A DNA stretch of 13,529 nt from Hamiltosporidium magnivora (lineage: Eukaryota > Microsporidia > Dubosqiidae), in NCBI GenBank assembly GCA_004325065.1, contig PITI01000368.1:1-13529 (forward strand), read 5' to 3'. Below are positions 9,016 to 13,529 of this stretch, in pieces. The translations under genes were made by a program, and so were the position numbers. The notes below the pieces were generated by a model. The model ran no database searches. It was not told where the DNA came from and was given only the letters and a program-made list of their open reading frames with translations. Positions within the stretch are counted from its first letter, which is position 1; each line of letters begins with the position of its first letter.

Positions 9016-9668
9016 AAAGGTTGCTTTCCGAACTATTTCCTTTATTTCAATATGATTCTGTGAAAATTGAAATATACAAAACGCTAAACTTATTATATTT
9101 TATTTCACATTTCATTCATCTTTCACGTTCATATTTAAGAAAATATTTTTTTCGATATAAAATGAATTTTTTATTTAGATTTCTATTCGATTCGAATATA
9201 TATTTTAAAAATGATTTCAACAAAAAATTTATAGAAGATATATTAGGCGAAAATGAAAATGATACAAATCCTGATTTGTTTATTAAAAACAAGTTAACTG
9301 CGCTATTTCGAGATTATTTTTGTTTAGATATTTTCTTCTATAAGGGTATCGCAATTATTGAAACCTACAAAGTATTTGCTATTGCGAAGGATAAGGATAA
9401 GCTAAGAACAAAAACTAATATAATTGCAAAATTAAAAGAAGATAGTGAGCAAAATCTTTTGGAGAATATAGATGCCTATAAGAATCGAAAAATAAATATA
9501 TTTTTAAAATTGGAATTCGAAATTAATCATTCAGAATATTTAGTTCTATCAACAACAATAAGTATAATGAATTTTTATAAATCACGAGGCCCCTGTGAAA
9601 TTAGCAAAAAGCTATTGAAAGAATCTAACAAATCGTTAGAAGAATTAAAATTTAATAAAGTTGCGTAA
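9012..9668 (+). CDS. Downstream (-1) frame of the same gene, C-terminal part
   Basis: This open stretch of 218 codons ends in TAA at 9668. It has no ATG near its 5' end: the first is at about 9162, and a start at TTG 9021 is unlikely in a eukaryote. The natural reading is therefore continuation from the 7570 ORF through the T run, giving about 699 residues in all. The first 55 residues are rich in Phe, Tyr, Leu and basic residues (LYFISHFIHL, KYFFRYKMNFLFRFLF) but have no clean membrane span. The rest is mixed helical with Lys/Glu and ends in KSLEELKFNKVA. I see no catalytic motif. If the break is real and not programmed, the gene is a fresh pseudogene. The intact reading on both sides argues for an error, a very recent lesion or recoding. 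Confidence 0.7.
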   Translation: MKRLLSELFPLFQYDSVKIEIYKTLNLLYFISHFIHLSRSYLRKYFFRYKMNFLFRFLFDSNIYFKNDFNKKFIEDILGENENDTNPDLFIKNKLTALFRDYFCLDIFFYKGIAIIETYKVFAIAKDKDKLRTKTNIIAKLKEDSEQNLLENIDAYKNRKINIFLKLEFEINHSEYLVLSTTISIMNFYKSRGPCEISKKLLKESNKSLEELKFNKVA

Positions 9669-10757
9669 AAAAATTTTTAACCTAAAGTATTTAATATTTT
9701 TTTCCTTGGTTATACTAAAAACTTCCTAATGTTTCATTATCATTATTTTTGTATTGCTTACAAATGAAAAATTTAATCTAATCAGAAAAATATTGAGTCA
9801 AATAATCCTTTAGATATAATTTAGTTACTTTTCTTATAATTTCTGCTATGAATTCCAATAATTCCAAAACCGCGATATTTTTTCTACCATTTAACTGCCG
9901 CGTAGCTTTGAGATTTAAAATTTATTGCTTTTATAAAATTAATTTGTTTGTGCAACCGGTTATTTACAGCAATTTATGTATAAATATCTTTACAGGATAA
10001 ATCATCGAAAATAAATGATTCAAAAATATAAGCGTAATATTAATGGATTAAAATCAAAATTTTAAATTATTGCGAAAGTTTACATATATCCAGCAATTTG
10101 TTTTGAAATTCTAAAACAAGGATCACTTAATTTTACCTTAAAAAGACAGTCAAAGAAATTTCAATAAGAATTATTTCATTCATAAGAATTTGCTGGCTTG
10201 TATTCTTTTTATTATAAATATTAAGCCTTTTAGGTTGTTGAATGTCTATATTTAGATGTATATTTTTTTCTCAAAATGGTATTCATAAAGACTATTTTTG
10301 GAAAAATACATTGTTTTATAAAATAATTCATCCATCTAAAATTCAGAGAAAAGTGCAAATTTAAAATATGCTCATAATAGAATAAATAAGAAATTATACA
10401 AAGCAACGAGGATATATAAAAAAATACTCAATATTGAAAATTTAATTATTTTTACAGAAATTTTACAAGGTAAACGTTAAAAATTCAAGCGCCAACGTTA
10501 TAGCATTATAAACGAACCTATATAATTATAAAGTCAGGTGATTAGACACAAAACATATGACCTTCAAAATTAACGTTCTACAAAACATTATATTAATTCC
10601 CTTCTTGAAACCCGAATCAAGCATATTAAATCAGGGAAGAATAACTATGAAAATTATATTCAAAATAGAAAATTAAATGCTGAAATTTCTTTTAATATAA
10701 AAGTAGATTTTTTTAGGATTTAATATATATTTGAAGGTCTCAAAAAAGTATATATAT
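9669..10757. other. Gene-free AT-rich spacer
   Basis: I see no ORF, RNA gene or clear repeat. The first 100 bases after the stop of the 7570-9668 gene contain no AATAAA, so no polyadenylation signal is evident there. Confidence 0.6.
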
Positions 10758-11012
10758 TTATTTTAGATAAGAGTAAAACATGATAAGTCGAATAAAGTGA
10801 GAATTATTGCAAGTATATTTCACATGAAAAATCAAAAGGTATGGCATATCAAAACATAACATGTTTTGTACACGGATCAGTGGATATGATAATCCTTTTT
10901 GATGACCGTCAACCCATTTTGGCAAGCCATCATAATATGAATTATAAGACCATGATATACTCTTAATATTAGAACTAAGTTCAGTCTTTGTACCAAGAAG
11001 CATTCGAAACAT
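10758..11012 (-). CDS. Small hypothetical ORF of 84 residues, possibly a gene fragment
   Basis: The ATG at 11012 opens an 84-codon frame ending in TAA, and the frame is open upstream to a stop at 11057-11055. GC is about 27-33% over this stretch, against about 17% just outside. The protein has a balanced composition with Trp, Gly, Pro and Cys (SISWSYNSYYDGLPKWVDGH, then CFDMPYLLIFHV), unlike the Lys/Asn/Ile text of random AT-rich frames. From a rough stop frequency of 9% per codon I would expect about 0.1 such ORFs by chance in the non-coding part of the window. It has no signal peptide. It could be a small real gene or a surviving piece of a larger decayed one. The function is unknown. Confidence 0.35.
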   Translation of the reverse strand: MFRMLLGTKTELSSNIKSISWSYNSYYDGLPKWVDGHQKGLSYPLIRVQNMLCFDMPYLLIFHVKYTCNNSHFIRLIMFYSYLK

Positions 11013-11057
11013 GATTTTATTGAGAAAGATGCTATACCACGTGTTAAATTCTAATTA

Positions 11058-12230
11058 GAGTTATAAAACATCAATAGATGTTATATAAAAGGAGAAGAAA
11101 AAACAACTCATATTTCTGCTATATATTGTCGCTTATATCGAATCTGGTGCCGAGGAGGCCACAGCTAATTAATTGACTCAAATTGTTATGTGAAATTCTG
11201 AAATCAAAGCATACTTCAAAATATAAAAAAAATGTCAAATATAAACGAAGAGTAAAAAAGAATTGCTAAAATTAAGAATAAAGAAAGCAAAAACAGGGTG
11301 GCGAAATAACATTGTGTTAAGAAATTTTTTAAATTATCTTATATTTATTCTTTCATAAAAACCAGTTTTCTTAAAAGGCAAATTACATTGAAATCAAATG
11401 CGATATTTTTATACGTACGAGAATTAAAAAAAGAAGAAGTACGCAAATCCAAAAAAATCTTAAAAATAGTCAAAAATGTCTTTAACTAACTTTAATTTAT
11501 TAAACCAAATTCTAGTTAGAATGTTTTTCTACCTTTTTATATCTTTTTCAACTCTTTGGCAGTTTTTGCTCCTTTCTCTAAACACACTTTCTTATTTATA
11601 TGAATTCAGCTTTTACTAGGTGGTAACTTTATTTAAATACAGGAGGATGTTATTTTTTCTTGTCTAACACGATATTTCTTGTAATTAGTCAGTTTAACTA
11701 AGAAATTGATTCTCGTTGCATTTTGCCTCTTTATAAAACAATTAATGCCCATTATAAACCCTTTCAGCGGTTGGCCCCTATCCAACTCCTTTTTATCGAT
11801 AGAAAAACCTTCTTGGCTGTCTTTTTAAGAATTTCAATTAAATTTATGTCTCTATCTTCGTAAGTATTTTCTGTTTTTTAAAATACGTTTTATATTTTTT
11901 AGCCTAAATACCATAGCAGGCTGTATCAGATAATATTAGTCAGAACAAACCTATAAATGAGACTTAACCTATTAGCTAAGAAGATATACTTCTATAGCTT
12001 TTCTGTTTCAACTATATGAAGTGAATGTTAGCGAGAGATTTATTTTTCAACGTGCTTTATCCTTTTTTGACCGTTTCTAAAATATTAGTTTAGAATATAT
12101 TTTTTTGAATAAAAAGATGTAAAATCTTATATTATTGCCTCTTTTTTTCATCAGACCACTTTGATTAATTAAAATTCATTTATATAACAATAAGAGCTTG
12201 ATAAAATAAGAATATAAAAGAGGTTTTCCG
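11058..12230. other. Gene-free AT-rich spacer with one GC-rich spot
   Basis: No ORF of note. At 11145-11165 there is a GC-rich patch (15 of 21 bases) beginning TGGTGCCGAGGAGGCC in otherwise AT-rich DNA. It starts with TGG like a retroelement primer-binding site, but I find no flanking long terminal repeats. A second C-richer patch lies at about 11757-11792. Neither matches an RNA gene that I recognise. Confidence 0.5.
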
Positions 12231-12755
12231 ATGAATGTAAGTGAAATAAGAAATCAAGAATATTTTATTTCCTCATTATCACATAAACACGCAGAAGCAT
12301 ATTTTCGTTTTGAATTATTACATCAGGTAGATTTGGTCAATAATACACCAAAAATTAATATTAGGATTTACATTTCATACAAATAAAAATTTTGGTTGTA
12401 AAAAAATGAAAAACATATATTTAATGTTTCAATTACTAGAATAGCACAATTGGTTTTAAGTGTAAATAGTAAATATTAAGATTTCCAACGCCTTAAAAAA
12501 CCATTGGAGTATGACGCGAATGAGTATACACAATACTTAAATTCATGTGATGAAAGTCAAAATCTCGGAGATCTGTTTATTGGTTTTCCTTTCAAGCCCT
12601 AAATAAATAAAAAATATGGCTTCTAGAATAATTAGAAAAATCTATTCTAAATAAATTTTTAATAAGCCTTAGACAATAATGAGGATTTTCAAAGTATACT
12701 AAAGATAGAAAACAATAGTCTTTATTGTGTTTTTTTCGGTAGAGATCAAACATGA
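12231..12755 (+). pseudogene. Stop-interrupted coding-like stretch, probable decayed gene
   Basis: Read in one frame from the ATG at 12231, this gives 51 codons of balanced protein text (MNVSEIRNQEYFISS..., AYFRFELLHQVDL). Stops at 12384 and 12399 follow, then 25 codons to a stop at 12477, then 40 codons (RLKKPLEYDANEYTQYL, LGDLFIGFPFKP) to a stop at 12600. After a stop-rich patch (12624-12665) the same frame yields LDNNEDFQSILK...SLYCVFFGRD, up to a TGA at 12753. Only four stops fall in the first 124 codons, where about eleven are expected in random DNA of this composition. A neighbouring frame then reads VEIKHDSDYKNAYNIEINC (about 12737-12793). The pattern suits an old gene broken by substitutions and a frameshift. 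I cannot name the family. Confidence 0.35.
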
Positions 12756-13529
12756 TAGCGACTATAAGAATGCATATAATATCGAAATCAACTGTCGCAA
12801 AAATTTAAGCGTATACGTACAAGTCTAGATACTGACCAGAGTTTGTATTTAATTGTCGTACATAATCAGTTTGTAATAAAATGACATAAAATTAAAATAT
12901 AACATTACTAGAAGTTACTCTGAAAGTACAGAGTATCAATTAAAATACTTTCATAGACCCAATGATAATATTTAAATGGAAATTTATTAGTAACATAGCT
13001 TAATTAGAAAAAAAATATTGTCAAATACTCGGTGGTAGCAAAATAAACAATTAAATTATCAAATTAATCTAGATACAGGAGTAATCCATAAAGTGTATAT
13101 ATGCATGGAACTTTTATCGGGTGTCAAATAAAATCCAAATATAAAAGAAATATTTTAGAAATAAATTGAGAAAATAAATTTACAAGAGAAATTGAATTTC
13201 AATGTTCAAACATATTAGAAGGAAATAAAGGCAACAACCGATGAAATGGAAGGAAATATTTACCATTATATTCACTTAGATTCTCAAAATAATTTTTACA
13301 AAAAATCAGACTAATAAAATGAATTAAAAGGTCAATAGTTTTTGTAACATAGCGTCTTGAATAATGTTATTGGTTATGCTTCATTCACATAAAGCCATAA
13401 ATACCAACACAATAAATTAAATTCAGAGCCATTCTTTATTTGTCAAATGGAATCTAAACATTTTTTTTATAAATATTTGGTTTTTTTCTTATCAAATACA
13501 ATATCCATGTGGTCAAGATTCAAAAAAAA
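12756..13529. other. AT-rich right end, scattered short coding-like pieces
   Basis: No intact gene. Short protein-like runs in changing frames (for example KFTREIEFQCSNILEGNKGN at about 13179-13238) may belong to the same relic as 12231-12755, but each alone is within chance. The window ends in eight A bases at 13522-13529, which is unremarkable here. Confidence 0.4.

Noticed and set aside
9021..9668. Independent gene starting at TTG 9021
   Set aside because: TTG starts are not expected in a eukaryote, the frame is open back through the T run, and continuation from the upstream ORF explains it better.
11130..11165. tRNA gene around CGAATC
   Set aside because: No pairing T-arm or acceptor stem can be drawn on either strand, and no A-box lies at the right distance.
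10758..12793. Faint resemblance of the two relic-like segments to ubiquitin-specific protease phrases (for example PYLLIFHV)
   Set aside because: The matches are short, out of order and lack the Cys and His boxes, so naming the family would be guesswork.

Overview
The window looks like a piece of a very AT-rich, gene-poor eukaryotic genome. A microsporidian with an expanded genome (Hamiltosporidium, Edhazardia or Anncaliia type) is my best guess. The reasons are intron-less ORFs rich in Lys, Asn, Ile, Glu and Phe, long non-coding stretches of only about 15-25% GC (by eye, with some lines counted), and two lineage-specific-looking proteins that both begin with a secretion-type signal. A CCC triplet also directly precedes one start codon, which fits microsporidian promoters. 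I see no Shine-Dalgarno sites, operons, tRNA, rRNA or CRISPR. The assignment is inference, because no universally conserved gene is present.

Layout. (1) Positions 1-1978, minus strand: a long ORF of 659 codons that runs off the left edge. It has a signal-like N-terminus, a helical unrecognised body of about 530 residues, and a Gly/Pro/Thr-rich tail. The tail is built from a 66-bp tandem repeat, three near-identical copies of which lie against the window edge. (2) 1979-7569: a 5.6-kb gene desert. Inside it, 3181-3600 is almost free of G on the plus strand and holds about seven copies of a degenerate 30-bp minisatellite with a CCCTTTA core. (3) 7570-9668, plus strand: a second secreted-type protein gene in two overlapping frames. 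A switch of -1 at an 8-T run, which forms a U-UUU-UUA heptamer directly before a UAA stop, would join them into a protein of about 699 residues. (4) 9669-13529: AT-rich sequence with one 84-codon minus-strand ORF (10758-11012) of raised GC. It also holds a stop-interrupted, coding-like stretch (12231-12755) that reads as a decayed gene.

The two main genes are divergently oriented and share no similarity that I can see by eye. What they have in common is an N-terminal hydrophobic signal, low-complexity tracts and no recognisable enzyme motif, as in secreted, host-exposed or spore-surface microsporidian proteins. The points most worth checking are the frameshift site, the 66-bp coding repeat at the edge, the G-depleted minisatellite block and the two possible gene relics.
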